Positions 28,168-37,220 of a DNA stretch of 64,000 nt are shown piece by piece. Within the stretch, counting starts at the first letter, position 1. Every line of letters begins with the position of its first letter. Both the position numbers and the translations under genes were made by a program. The notes under the pieces were generated by a model. It did no database searches, was not told where the DNA came from, and saw nothing but the letters and a program-made list of their open reading frames with translations. This DNA comes from Pedobacter jejuensis (GTDB taxonomy: Bacteria; Bacteroidota; Bacteroidia; Sphingobacteriales; Sphingobacteriaceae), in assembly GCF_003725795.1 (NCBI RefSeq), contig NZ_RBEE01000043.1, positions 248,001 to 312,000 on the forward strand, in the 5' to 3' direction.

Positions 28168-29466
28168 ATGAAAAGTATAAACATAAAATATCCATCTTTT
28201 TTAATAATGATTACAGCCTCATTGATGTTGTTTTCATGCAAAAAAGAATATAAAGACCCCAATGGGGCAATTGCTGCCGATGTATTGGCATCGTCAAAGG
28301 GTTTAACAGGTATATCCGTAGGTTTGCAGAGAGTTTACACGGTTAGCAGGCCAGGTTTGCTTTTTAATTCCATTACTGCAAATGGTTTTGTAACCAACGA
28401 AGTACTTTTGCGTAACTCTGGAAATATTCCTGAATTGCAGTTAAGCACAGGTGGTAGCGCTATTGATGGAACCAACTCGATTTTATTAAATTTATGGACT
28501 AATGCCAATAAAATTATATATGATGCAGATAATGTAATCACTAATTCAGCTGCATTAGCTGATAAAAATTACGCCGCGGGTTTAATTGCTTATTCGAGTG
28601 TTTTTAAAGCAATGGCAATTGGAAACATGTCTCAGTATTGGGAAAGAGTTCCTTCTTCTATTGGTGCTAATGTTTCATTTATAACTCGTGTAGAAGGTTT
28701 TAATAGAGCCATAGCGGTAATTGATAATGCAATTGCTGTCGTATCCGCGAATCCAATGAGCACAACATTTTTAGCGCAAATTCCTTCAGGTATTGATATT
28801 ATGAATACCTTGTATGCATTAAAGGCAAGGTATGCACTGTTTGCCGGAAACTATGCTTTGGCATTAACAGCAGCAAATTTGGTAGATTTAACAAAAAGAT
28901 CATCGTTCAATTTCGATGCAATTACCCTAAATCCGATTTTTGAAATATCAACGTCTACGAACAATGTATTTCAACCTACTGATTCAAATTTAGGTTTAAC
29001 CGGTGCATTTATTCCTGATGCTGCTGATAAGCGTATACCATTTTACACAACAACATCAACTACTGCTCCAACGGTCCGTATTAATGGATTTGGTGCTGCT
29101 GTAGGAACTGCTTATCCAATTTATTTGCCTGGAGAAATTATCTTGATAAAAGCGGAAGTTTATGCGAGAACACCAGATTTAAACAACGCACTAAACGAAT
29201 TAAATAAAGTGGTAACAAAAACGGCTGCTACAGATCCTTTTGGTGTAGGCGCAGCACTACCAGCTTTAACCGGTACTTATACACAACAACAACTATTGGA
29301 TTTGATTTATAAAAATCGCTGTATAGAACTTTACATGTCTGGCTTGAAGCTCGAAGATATGCGAAGATTTAATCAACCACTTACAGATAGAAAGAGAAAT
29401 TTTTTCCCTTATCCATTTCAAGAACGCGATAATAATCCAAATACGCCTGCCGATCCGGCATTCTAA
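28168..29466 (+). CDS. SusD/RagB-like outer membrane lipoprotein
   Basis: 432 residues, on the short side for SusD. A lipoprotein signal ends at Cys24 (LMLFSCKK). The rest is helical with TPR-like repeats: YALKARYALFAGNYALALTA, and near the C-terminus ILIKAEVYARTPDLNNALNELN and LIYKNRCIELYMSGLKLEDMRR, typical of SusD. It forms the lid of the SusC channel and captures substrate at the cell surface. It is co-transcribed with the preceding susC and followed by a hairpin terminator. Confidence 0.9.
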   Translation: MKSINIKYPSFLIMITASLMLFSCKKEYKDPNGAIAADVLASSKGLTGISVGLQRVYTVSRPGLLFNSITANGFVTNEVLLRNSGNIPELQLSTGGSAIDGTNSILLNLWTNANKIIYDADNVITNSAALADKNYAAGLIAYSSVFKAMAIGNMSQYWERVPSSIGANVSFITRVEGFNRAIAVIDNAIAVVSANPMSTTFLAQIPSGIDIMNTLYALKARYALFAGNYALALTAANLVDLTKRSSFNFDAITLNPIFEISTSTNNVFQPTDSNLGLTGAFIPDAADKRIPFYTTTSTTAPTVRINGFGAAVGTAYPIYLPGEIILIKAEVYARTPDLNNALNELNKVVTKTAATDPFGVGAALPALTGTYTQQQLLDLIYKNRCIELYMSGLKLEDMRRFNQPLTDRKRNFFPYPFQERDNNPNTPADPAF

Positions 29467-29472
29467 AGCAAA

Positions 29473-29508
29473 AAAAATGGTTCCGACTTTACGCCGGAAC
29501 CATTTTTA
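29473..29508. terminator. bidirectional terminator between susD and the deoR-type gene
   Basis: The perfect stem AAAAATGGTTCCG / CGGAACCATTTTT surrounds a short loop. It has an A run on one side and a T run on the other, between the two convergent genes. Confidence 0.9.
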
Positions 29509-29509
29509 A

Positions 29510-30256
29510 TTATAGGATGTTCAAACTTTTTATCGTGTATCCCGAAAGGGCTTCATCGGTAGCATCCAGTTCAGTAACCAGGTAACTGATGCTTTCGATA
29601 GCACAAACTTTCAAGCGCAAAGCAATATCTAGTTTCTCGGAGATACAAAGCACAGCCGATTTTTTAGAAGCAGCCAACATGGCTTTTTTTAATTGGTTAA
29701 TTTCCCAATCGGTATCGGTTAAACCTTCTTCGGGGTGAATGGCACTAGTACCCATTAAACAAAGATCGGCTTTAATTTCAGATAGCTGTGTAATTACATG
29801 TCCGCCATATGTAATCTGCGAATTTTTAGAGAAAAGCCCTCCGATTAAAATAACTTCAATATTATTGTACTTCGCCAGTTCTACAGCCACTAATGGGCTT
29901 ATCGTAAAAAAAGTAGCTTGAATGCTTTCGGGAAGTTGCTTTACAAATTCTAAAATGGTGGTTCCGCCACCCGTTAGTACAACCATGCCATCTTTAATTA
30001 AGTTGGTTGCTTTTTTGGCAATGATGATTTTACTATCTCTGGCATACACCGTACTGTCATCAAATGAAGAATGATAAGACTTTGATAATGCACCTCCGTG
30101 AACCTTAAAAAGCAAACCCATATCAACCAACTCTTGCAAATCTCTTCTAATGGTATCTTCAGAAACATTTAACAATTGAACTAAATCTGAAGTAAGTACC
30201 CGGTTATGGAGATTGATTTGGCGCATAATGAAATCGTGCCTTTCTTTTTTGAGCAT
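29510..30256 (-). CDS. DeoR/GlpR-family transcriptional regulator
   Basis: 248 residues. The N-terminal winged helix is typical of the family: RHDFIMRQINLHNRVLTSDL, then LLNVSEDTIRRDLQELVDMG and LLFKVHGGAL. A DeoR C-terminal sensor follows (VVLTGGGTTILEFVKQL, IGGLFSKNSQITYGG, LMGTSAIHPEEGLTDTDWEI). Members usually repress sugar catabolic operons and are released by a sugar phosphate. It sits between two SusC/SusD operons, transcribed away from the second with 235 bases between them. It is the best candidate regulator of the locus, with an amino-sugar phosphate as a plausible but unproven effector. Confidence 0.9.
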   Translation of the reverse strand: MLKKERHDFIMRQINLHNRVLTSDLVQLLNVSEDTIRRDLQELVDMGLLFKVHGGALSKSYHSSFDDSTVYARDSKIIIAKKATNLIKDGMVVLTGGGTTILEFVKQLPESIQATFFTISPLVAVELAKYNNIEVILIGGLFSKNSQITYGGHVITQLSEIKADLCLMGTSAIHPEEGLTDTDWEINQLKKAMLAASKKSAVLCISEKLDIALRLKVCAIESISYLVTELDATDEALSGYTIKSLNIL

Positions 30257-30491
30257 ATAAGGTTTGGTTTACACGAAAGTAAAAATTATTTTCAGAATTG
30301 TGCGTGTTTTTGCGGTTTTGTGCAATTATATACTGTAGGTTGTAAATAAAATAGTTGGTTGTTTGTTCTTTTATTGAAAAACATTTATGATATTAGCCTA
30401 ATATTAAATAACATGCGGTATTTTGCGTGTTTTTGAAAGAATCAACCCAACATCAAACAACTAAACACTTTACTAACCTTATTGGCAGTTT

Positions 30492-33400
30492 ATGAAAAAA
30501 AAGTTACTCTTAATTTTTATCGGTACGTTTTTGTTGCTGGCTCATGCCATAGCGCAACAAATAACCGTTACCGGTAGGGTTACGTCATCCGACGGACCAA
30601 TACCTGGTGTTTCCATCAAAGTTAAAGGAAGCACGGTAGTTTTTCAAACAAATGGAGATGGTACTTACTCCATTAAAGCATCGAAAACAGATGTTTTAAC
30701 GTTTTCTTATATTGGTTATGCAACGGTAGAAAGAAGCGTAGGTGCAAATACAACTATTAACGTTGCATTACAATCTGATGCGAAAGGTTTGGATGAGGTT
30801 GTGATTACTGCCTTAGGTAACACCGTAAAAAAGCGTGAGTTAGGAACATCTCAACAAACGGTATCTGGTGCTGCAATTGCTGGGACACAAAGAGAGAACT
30901 TCATAAATTCTCTTCAAGGTCGTATTGCAGGGGTAGAGGTTACAAGTTCTTCTGGCGTACCAGGTGCATCATCGTCAATTACAATTAGAGGTGTAAGTTC
31001 TATTAGTGGTAGCAATCAGCCATTATTTGTGGTAGATGGTTTACCCATAGATAATAAGACTCTGAATACAAGTGCATTTTATTCAGACAACAGTTCAACT
31101 ACGGCGTTTTCCAACAGAGGTGTTGATTTTACCAACCGTGCAGCCGACATTAATCCAGAAGACATTGAAAGCTTGGTGGTTTTAAAGGGTCCGGAAGCAG
31201 CAGCATTATATGGAATCGATGCTGCAAATGGTGCAATTGTAATTACAACAAAGCGTGGTAAATCGGGTCAAGGTTCAATTAATTATAGCAATAGCTTTCG
31301 TATAGAAAAAACAAGTGCCAAACCTGAAATTCAAGGTGTATATGGATTAGGTACAAATGGTGTTTCTGGGCCAGGAACACTACAATATTTTGGACCTGCT
31401 TATGCACCTGGTACGGTGTTATACGATAATATTGATGGTTTTTTTCAGACTGCACTTACTCAGAAACATAACCTATCTTTCGATGGCGGTGGACAGGACA
31501 TGAGTTACAGAATCTCTACATCTTACACTGCACAAAATGGAGTTGTGCCCAATTCTAATTACGATAGGTTTACGTTAAATGGCTCTACCAATGGTAAGTT
31601 GAATGATTGGATGAAAGTTGATTTATCCATGACTTACACTTACGCCTTGAATAATCAGCCATTTAAAGGATCTGGGGGCCCGTTAATCGGATTGCTTTTA
31701 TGGCCTCAAGAAGATGATGCGAGAAACTATTTAACGGCTGCAGGTACGCGTAGAAGGTTTACAACTGCTACAGATTTAACATCAGAGATTGAAAACCCAT
31801 ACTTTAACGTAAATAAGAATAAAATTAATTCCATTCAAAATCGGATAACTTCGAACTTTGGCTTTACAATTACACCTGTTAAATGGCTTAATCTAAAATC
31901 AAATATTGGTTTTGATGTATATTCTAACAAAAATTTATTGCTAAGTCACCCAGAAAGTTCTAGAGGGTTTAATAAGCAAGGAATTATGGATGTCGCAAAT
32001 GACAATACCAGAAATATCAACGTTCAGAATTTACTGAATTTAACAAAGCAAAAAATCACATCTGATTTGTCTTTCGATGCTACTTTAGGTAATGCGATAC
32101 AGGACTTAAGATCTACCATCGATGCGCAATACGGAGAAGGCTTTTTAGAGCCTAACTTCATCTCCATAAATAATACTACAACAACGTTAAGAAATGCAAA
32201 ATCTTCTATTTCGCAAAGAAGGTTATTCAGTTTGTTTGGTCGGGCAACTTTAAGTTATAAGGATTATCTATATATAACCGCTACTGGTAGAAATGACTGG
32301 ACATCTACTATTCCAATCGGAGCTAATTCATTCTTTTATCCTTCTGTATCAGGTAGTTTTATATTTACAGAAGTTCCTGCTTTTAAAGAAGCTTTAAGTA
32401 CCGTGTTTACCTCAGGTAAATTAAGAGCTGCATTTGCTAACGTAGGTAAAGATGCGAGACCTTATAGTTATGTTCCATCATTAGAAAGTAAGGCAACTGT
32501 TGGAGGAGGATTTGGTTACGGTTTTACAGGACCGAATTTGGCTTTAAGACCAGAGTTTGCAAGTTCTTACGAGGTAGGAACAGAATTGGCATTTTTTAAA
32601 GATAGACTGGGATTCGATTTCACTGTTTACCGCAAAGAAACCTCCGATCAGATTGTTAATGACATTAGAGGTAGCTACGCTACTGGATACGTTTTATTCA
32701 ATTTAAATGGAGCTAAAACCAGAAATGAAGGTATCGAAATAACCTTACGTGGAACACCGATAAAAACAAATAATTTTAGCTGGGATGCCTTAGTAAATTT
32801 TGAAAGTGCAAGAGCAACTGTTATAAGTTTACCAAATGAACTTCCTGAATCTTATGTTTCTGATACCAATGTGTATGGAACGATTAGAAATGGAACAACA
32901 CCAGGTTATTCGACAAGGTCTTTGACAGGTACGTTCTATTTAAGGAATAATAGTGGAGATATTTTAATCAATCCAGTGTCTGGATTGCCAGTTAGATCAT
33001 CGGTTGTTATTCAAGGTTCTGGAAAAGGATATGACAGACAACCAGATTTTTCCATCGGTATTACAAATACTTTCGCATATAAAGATTTTGCATTGTCATT
33101 CTTGTTGGATATTAGAAAAGGCGGCGATGTACTTAACGCCACCCAGAGTTTTCTTACACAAAGAGGCTTAAGTACCATGACACTAGATAGGTTAACGCCT
33201 AGAATTGTTAAAGGTGTTATTCAAGATGGTAAAGAAAACAGCGCAAATCCAACAATTAATAATATTGCAGTCACTCCCTTTTATCAAAATACCTATTATA
33301 CAACTTTAAGTGAAGAGCTTTTTATTGAAAAAGATATTAACTGGATAAGATTAAAGGATGTTACCTTACAATATCGTTTATCTCAAAACTTACTAAAACG

Positions 33401-33593
33401 CCAAAAATTTGTTAAGAGTGCAAGCGTATTTGTAACCGGTACAGATTTATTCTTAATTACAAATTATTCAGGACTTGATCCCGTTGTTAATGGAAACACA
33501 GCTGCGGTAGGTGGTTCTGGTGCTTCAGGGATAGATTATGGTAATTTCCCAATACCAATAGGATTAAACTTTGGTGTTAAAATCGGTTTATAA
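30492..33593 (+). CDS. SusC/RagA-family TonB-linked outer membrane transporter
   Basis: 1033 residues with a signal peptide (about 1-22, HAIAQQ). A CarboxypepD_reg-like domain follows (ITVTGRVTSSDGPIPGVSIK), then the TonB-box region LDEVVITALGNTVKKRELG and the plug with LQGRIAGVEVTSS, ITIRGVSSISG and PLFVVDGLPID. The barrel ends in FGVKIGL. The SusD-like partner begins 16 bases downstream. It differs clearly from the first SusC in the window, so the two pairs probably take up different ligands. The 235-base upstream region is shared with the divergent deoR-type gene and is AT-rich. Confidence 0.93.
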   Translation: MKKKLLLIFIGTFLLLAHAIAQQITVTGRVTSSDGPIPGVSIKVKGSTVVFQTNGDGTYSIKASKTDVLTFSYIGYATVERSVGANTTINVALQSDAKGLDEVVITALGNTVKKRELGTSQQTVSGAAIAGTQRENFINSLQGRIAGVEVTSSSGVPGASSSITIRGVSSISGSNQPLFVVDGLPIDNKTLNTSAFYSDNSSTTAFSNRGVDFTNRAADINPEDIESLVVLKGPEAAALYGIDAANGAIVITTKRGKSGQGSINYSNSFRIEKTSAKPEIQGVYGLGTNGVSGPGTLQYFGPAYAPGTVLYDNIDGFFQTALTQKHNLSFDGGGQDMSYRISTSYTAQNGVVPNSNYDRFTLNGSTNGKLNDWMKVDLSMTYTYALNNQPFKGSGGPLIGLLLWPQEDDARNYLTAAGTRRRFTTATDLTSEIENPYFNVNKNKINSIQNRITSNFGFTITPVKWLNLKSNIGFDVYSNKNLLLSHPESSRGFNKQGIMDVANDNTRNINVQNLLNLTKQKITSDLSFDATLGNAIQDLRSTIDAQYGEGFLEPNFISINNTTTTLRNAKSSISQRRLFSLFGRATLSYKDYLYITATGRNDWTSTIPIGANSFFYPSVSGSFIFTEVPAFKEALSTVFTSGKLRAAFANVGKDARPYSYVPSLESKATVGGGFGYGFTGPNLALRPEFASSYEVGTELAFFKDRLGFDFTVYRKETSDQIVNDIRGSYATGYVLFNLNGAKTRNEGIEITLRGTPIKTNNFSWDALVNFESARATVISLPNELPESYVSDTNVYGTIRNGTTPGYSTRSLTGTFYLRNNSGDILINPVSGLPVRSSVVIQGSGKGYDRQPDFSIGITNTFAYKDFALSFLLDIRKGGDVLNATQSFLTQRGLSTMTLDRLTPRIVKGVIQDGKENSANPTINNIAVTPFYQNTYYTTLSEELFIEKDINWIRLKDVTLQYRLSQNLLKRQKFVKSASVFVTGTDLFLITNYSGLDPVVNGNTAAVGGSGASGIDYGNFPIPIGLNFGVKIGL

Positions 33594-33609
33594 TAAGGAG
33601 AAATAAGAA

Positions 33610-35199
33610 ATGAAAAAATTATATATACTATTAATATTGGGAAGTCTTATTTCCGTAAGTGGTTGTAAGAAATTCTTGGATGTAAATACAAACCCAAATG
33701 CACCACAGTCAGTTGAAGCAAATTTGTATTTATCTCCAATGTTGCACTGGATGGCTTCAGCACCTCAGTTTGATGGAATTTATATTGGTCGCTATACCCA
33801 GAACTTAGCCTCTACAGCTACCCAAGACCTTTGGGAAAGGCATGGCAATAATCAAGCTGGTACAGCACCTGATCAGGGTGGTCAGATATGGAGAGCCACT
33901 TATTTTGATTTTGGGCAAAATCTAATTGATATGACGAATAAGGCAGAAAGTCAGCAACGTTGGGATTTATTAGGTGTAGCACAAATTTTGAAAGCATGGG
34001 GATGGCTTAGCGCTACAGATGCCAATGGTGAAATTATTATTAAAGAAGCATTTGACCCAAATAAAACCTCTTTCAATTACGATACACAGGAATTTGCATA
34101 TCAAGAAACATTAAGATTAATTGATGCAGCTATTGCCAATTTAAGGAGAACTGATGGAGCAGTAAACGATGCTTATTTAGGCAAAACGGATTTTGTTTAC
34201 AGAGGCAACCGTGCTTTATGGATTAAATTTGCTTATGGTTTTAAAGCAATGGTTTTAAATCATTATTCTAATAAAACCTCGCTTTACAAGCCAGATGATA
34301 TTATTGCTGCAGTTGATGCCTCATTTGCTGGTAATGCTGATGATGCTCTGATTCCTTACGCAGGAACAGCAAATGATGATGCCAACTTTTTATCGGCAAC
34401 AAGAAATAACATAGGCACACTAAGACAGACAAAATTCATTCTATCCTTACTGGATGGTACCACATTTACTGGGGTCGTTGACCCAAGATTATCCAGAATG
34501 CTTGCTCCATCTCCAGATGGATTATATCGCGGTCTGGAGCCAACGTTAGGGATAGGTGCGTTAACAGCAGCCCAACAACCACTAAATCTTTGGGGCTACG
34601 CTTCTCAGGCTGCCGCAAATGCTTCGGCCACTACACCTGCTAGATATTTATTTGCACGTAAAAATAAGTTTCCAATCATGACTTATTCCCAATTGCAGTT
34701 CATAAAAGCTGAAGCCGCTTATAAAAAGGGAGATAAGTCAACTGCTTTAACTGCGTACAGAAATGCAGTTTCAGCTCATTTTGACTTTGTAAATGCAAGA
34801 AATACTGATGATGGACAAACTCCAACTCAAATAAGTGCAACAGAAAAGAATACTTACCTTGCTTCGCCGCTTATTGTACCAGGAAATCCGAATGATTTGA
34901 CACTATCACAGATTATGTGTCAAAAATATATTGCGCAATGGGCATGGGGCCATTTAGAACAATGGACAGACTTGAGAAGATACCATTATACTGATAAAGA
35001 TCCAGTTACGGCAAATCAGGTTTTTATAGGGTTTACTATTCCTACAGTGCTTTTTCCAGATAATCAAGCGAAAGTAGTTCAGCGAATGCGTCCTAGGTTT
35101 AATTCAGAATATGTTTGGAATAGAGTTGGCCTTAGCGCGATTGGTGGTTTGGCAACCGATTATCAAACTAAGGAAATGTGGATAACAACGCCTCAATAA
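33610..35199 (+). CDS. SusD/RagB family outer membrane lipoprotein
   Basis: 529 residues. The lipoprotein signal ends at Cys19 (SVSGCKKFLD), and NTNPNAPQSVEANLYLSPML follows the SusD N-terminal pattern. The helical TPR region includes LLGVAQILKAWGWLSATD and KAEAAYKKGDKSTALTAYR; the C-terminal part has MCQKYIAQWAWGHLEQWTDL. It resembles the SusD-like 2 subgroup. It acts with the preceding SusC at the cell surface. The DUF4397 lipoprotein gene follows after 7 bases, so three genes form one operon. Confidence 0.91.
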   Translation: MKKLYILLILGSLISVSGCKKFLDVNTNPNAPQSVEANLYLSPMLHWMASAPQFDGIYIGRYTQNLASTATQDLWERHGNNQAGTAPDQGGQIWRATYFDFGQNLIDMTNKAESQQRWDLLGVAQILKAWGWLSATDANGEIIIKEAFDPNKTSFNYDTQEFAYQETLRLIDAAIANLRRTDGAVNDAYLGKTDFVYRGNRALWIKFAYGFKAMVLNHYSNKTSLYKPDDIIAAVDASFAGNADDALIPYAGTANDDANFLSATRNNIGTLRQTKFILSLLDGTTFTGVVDPRLSRMLAPSPDGLYRGLEPTLGIGALTAAQQPLNLWGYASQAAANASATTPARYLFARKNKFPIMTYSQLQFIKAEAAYKKGDKSTALTAYRNAVSAHFDFVNARNTDDGQTPTQISATEKNTYLASPLIVPGNPNDLTLSQIMCQKYIAQWAWGHLEQWTDLRRYHYTDKDPVTANQVFIGFTIPTVLFPDNQAKVVQRMRPRFNSEYVWNRVGLSAIGGLATDYQTKEMWITTPQ

Positions 35200-35206
35200 T
35201 TTAATT

Positions 35207-35992
35207 ATGAAAAGAAAATACATCATATCAGCAGTAATACTGCTATCTACAATAATTTATTCTTGTAAGAAAAACGCTGTTCAAGAAATTTCAGTACCGG
35301 TATCTGGCGCTCAATTAAAATATTTCAATTTCGCACTAAACGCTCCAGTTGTTAATTTTTATGCAGGAAGTACAAAAGTTACGGCTGCTAGCTCTACAAC
35401 AGGAATAGAAAGTGGAACTTCTGGAGTTGCGTTTTCAAATGTTTATCCGTCAACGAATGCATATGCTATTATTGCCCCAGGTACTTACGATTTTATGGCA
35501 CAACGTCCTAGTACAGCTACGGCAGATCCTAATTTGGTTATTGCAACTCTAAACAAACAAGTTGCTGAAGGTAAAAATTATTCCATTTATTTATCTGGCC
35601 TGTATAACACCACAACCAAGAAAACAGATGTTTTTGTGATTGATGATGTGTTGCCCGCTATTGATACATCTGGAGCTTACATACGTCTTGTTCATGCTTC
35701 TTACAATGCAAATCCTTTTGATTTGGTTCTAAAAAATACAACAAGTTTGGTTGAAACAACTGTTGCAACAAATGTAGCTTATAAAAGTGCTTCAAATTTT
35801 GCCAAGGTCCCACAAGGAGTTTACGATTTGATATTAAGATACACGGGTACACCAAACAATATTGTAATCAGAACTGCAGTAAGTGTTATCAAATCTAATA
35901 CCTATAGCTTCAGTTTAAGAGGGGATATAACATTGCCTTATACAGGTACTGCTGTTAATCGGCCTGTTATTGATAATACTCCGAATCGATAA
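35207..35992 (+). CDS. DUF4397 surface lipoprotein
   Basis: 261 residues with a lipoprotein signal ending at Cys20 (TIIYSCKK). Two Ig-like beta repeats are suggested by LKYFNFALNAPVVNFYAGST and YIRLVHASYNANPFDLVLKN, the DUF4397 pattern (RLVHAS). It is encoded last in the susC-susD operon, the usual place for an accessory glycan-binding lipoprotein. Ligand binding is inferred from context only. A strong terminator follows. Confidence 0.85.
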   Translation: MKRKYIISAVILLSTIIYSCKKNAVQEISVPVSGAQLKYFNFALNAPVVNFYAGSTKVTAASSTTGIESGTSGVAFSNVYPSTNAYAIIAPGTYDFMAQRPSTATADPNLVIATLNKQVAEGKNYSIYLSGLYNTTTKKTDVFVIDDVLPAIDTSGAYIRLVHASYNANPFDLVLKNTTSLVETTVATNVAYKSASNFAKVPQGVYDLILRYTGTPNNIVIRTAVSVIKSNTYSFSLRGDITLPYTGTAVNRPVIDNTPNR

Positions 35993-36005
35993 AGGAAAAT
36001 AACAA

Positions 36006-36037
36006 AAAGAAAAGGCGACCATCGGTCGCCTTTTTTA
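36006..36037. terminator. intrinsic terminator after the second Sus operon
   Basis: The perfect 10-bp stem AAAGGCGACC / GGTCGCCTTT has a 3-base loop, A residues before and a T run after. It can serve both the plus-strand operon and the convergent beta-barrel gene. Confidence 0.92.
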
Positions 36038-36053
36038 TTTACTCAAAATCTGT

Positions 36054-36656
36054 TTACAAAATCTTAAACCCTAAACTCAACTGAAATAAGTTAGGTGTTT
36101 GCTTGTATTTTTCACTTTTACTAATATTTGTTAATCCGGCTTCATAGCGTAAATCTACAGATATCGAACCAACATCTACACCTGCGCCTGCCTGTAAGCC
36201 AAAAGCCTGGTTCTTGTAATTGTCGAAATCTGTTGCTTGTTGGTAAGCCGAGCTAAAAGTAGAGCTATCATCTAAAATCAATGATAAAACTGGGCCAGCC
36301 ATAACGCGAATATTGTAGTTTTTACTTCCAAATTTTGTTCCTAATAAAACCGGAATATCTAATGTGGTAAATTTTACTTTTCCTTCGGCTGCAATTTCAG
36401 TGTTGCTGTTGTTGGTAAAGCTTATAAATTTATTGCCTTTACTTCCGATGTAGGCTTCTGGCTGTACATAAAAGCTGGCACCACCAATTCTGGCCCATGC
36501 ACCAACTTGGTAACCTAATCTGTTTTCTTCGCTTGCGAAATCAGCATTAATTTTTGCGAGGTTTACGCCGGCCTTTATGCCGAGATTAAAACTCTGTGCC
36601 TGAGCACTAGCCCAACCAACGGTTAGGAAAATGATTGAGAAGATAAGTTTTTTCAT
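36054..36656 (-). CDS. outer membrane beta-barrel (PorT-like) protein
   Basis: I place the start at ATG 36656 (200 residues) because it opens a signal peptide (MKKLIFSIIFLTVGWASAQA). The longer open frame from 36743 adds 29 residues without such features. The mature part has alternating strands with FNLGIKAGVNLAKINADF at the start and QLSLGFKIL at the end, a typical terminal beta-strand for barrel insertion. It is an eight-strand-type barrel of the outer_membrane_beta-barrel/PorT family. Function unknown. Confidence 0.82.
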   Translation of the reverse strand: MKKLIFSIIFLTVGWASAQAQSFNLGIKAGVNLAKINADFASEENRLGYQVGAWARIGGASFYVQPEAYIGSKGNKFISFTNNSNTEIAAEGKVKFTTLDIPVLLGTKFGSKNYNIRVMAGPVLSLILDDSSTFSSAYQQATDFDNYKNQAFGLQAGAGVDVGSISVDLRYEAGLTNISKSEKYKQTPNLFQLSLGFKIL

Positions 36657-36781
36657 TGTGTTTAAGTTTATGGGTTTTTCAATATAACGCACATTTAACA
36701 GAATTATCATGTAATGCCGAAATCTATTTAAACCTCGCAACAAAATTGTATAAAAAAGATGTCAATCAGCGATAATATTTT

Positions 36782-36789
36782 TACTTTTG
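36782..36789 (+). promoter_or_regulatory. candidate -7 promoter box
   Basis: TACTTTTG matches TAnnTTTG and lies 18 bases before the ATG at 36808. No clear -33 element was found. Confidence 0.4.
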
Positions 36790-36807
36790 TTTCAAATCAA
36801 TACAACG

Positions 36808-37023
36808 ATGGCAAATTTCCAATTAACAAAAGATAACGCAGAAAAGGTTAAAATTAAGTTTTTTAGAAAATATCGCGATCTTGTTGATCAACCTTTAGAT
36901 TTTACTCCGGGAAACGAAGATAAATTGGTTGATGATATTATGCGATTGGTAAAACGCGATCGTACTTATGTAGAGTTTACCCTTCAAAAAGCACTTGCTG
37001 ATACTAAAGGCAACCGATTGTAA
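36808..37023 (+). CDS. small conserved-looking cytoplasmic protein
   Basis: I choose ATG 36808 (71 residues, MANFQLTKDNAEKVKIKFF); the upstream TTG at 36787 overlaps a promoter box. The protein is short, charged and helical, with DLVDQPLDFTPGNEDKLVDD and VKRDRTYVEFTLQKALADTK. I do not recognise a family. It has no membrane segment. It is flanked by the divergent barrel gene and the S41 protease gene. Confidence 0.6.
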   Translation: MANFQLTKDNAEKVKIKFFRKYRDLVDQPLDFTPGNEDKLVDDIMRLVKRDRTYVEFTLQKALADTKGNRL

Positions 37024-37138
37024 TCTTCAATTTTCTTCTTTACCATTTTAGTTCGGGCAATAATCTTTCTATTAAGCCTGTTAATATCAGTTTATCATCT
37101 ATTTAGGGGTTTAGCCTGTTTTAAATCTTTATCACTTT

Positions 37139-37159
37139 TTGTACATTTACATTGTACAA
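37139..37159. promoter_or_regulatory. 7-bp inverted repeat upstream of the S41 protease gene
   Basis: TTGTACA and TGTACAA flank a 7-base spacer, 62 bases before the start codon. It could be an operator or chance in AT-rich DNA. Nothing else was seen in the 197-base gap. Confidence 0.3.
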
Positions 37160-37220
37160 TTCAAAAATTAATCTCGAAACAAGATTTTAATTTACCAGCA
37201 GATTTTAAATTTAATAAGGG

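Noticed and set aside
37139..37159. Named operator upstream of the S41 protease
   Set aside because: The inverted repeat is short, and I could assign no regulator, so it is listed only as a low-confidence site.
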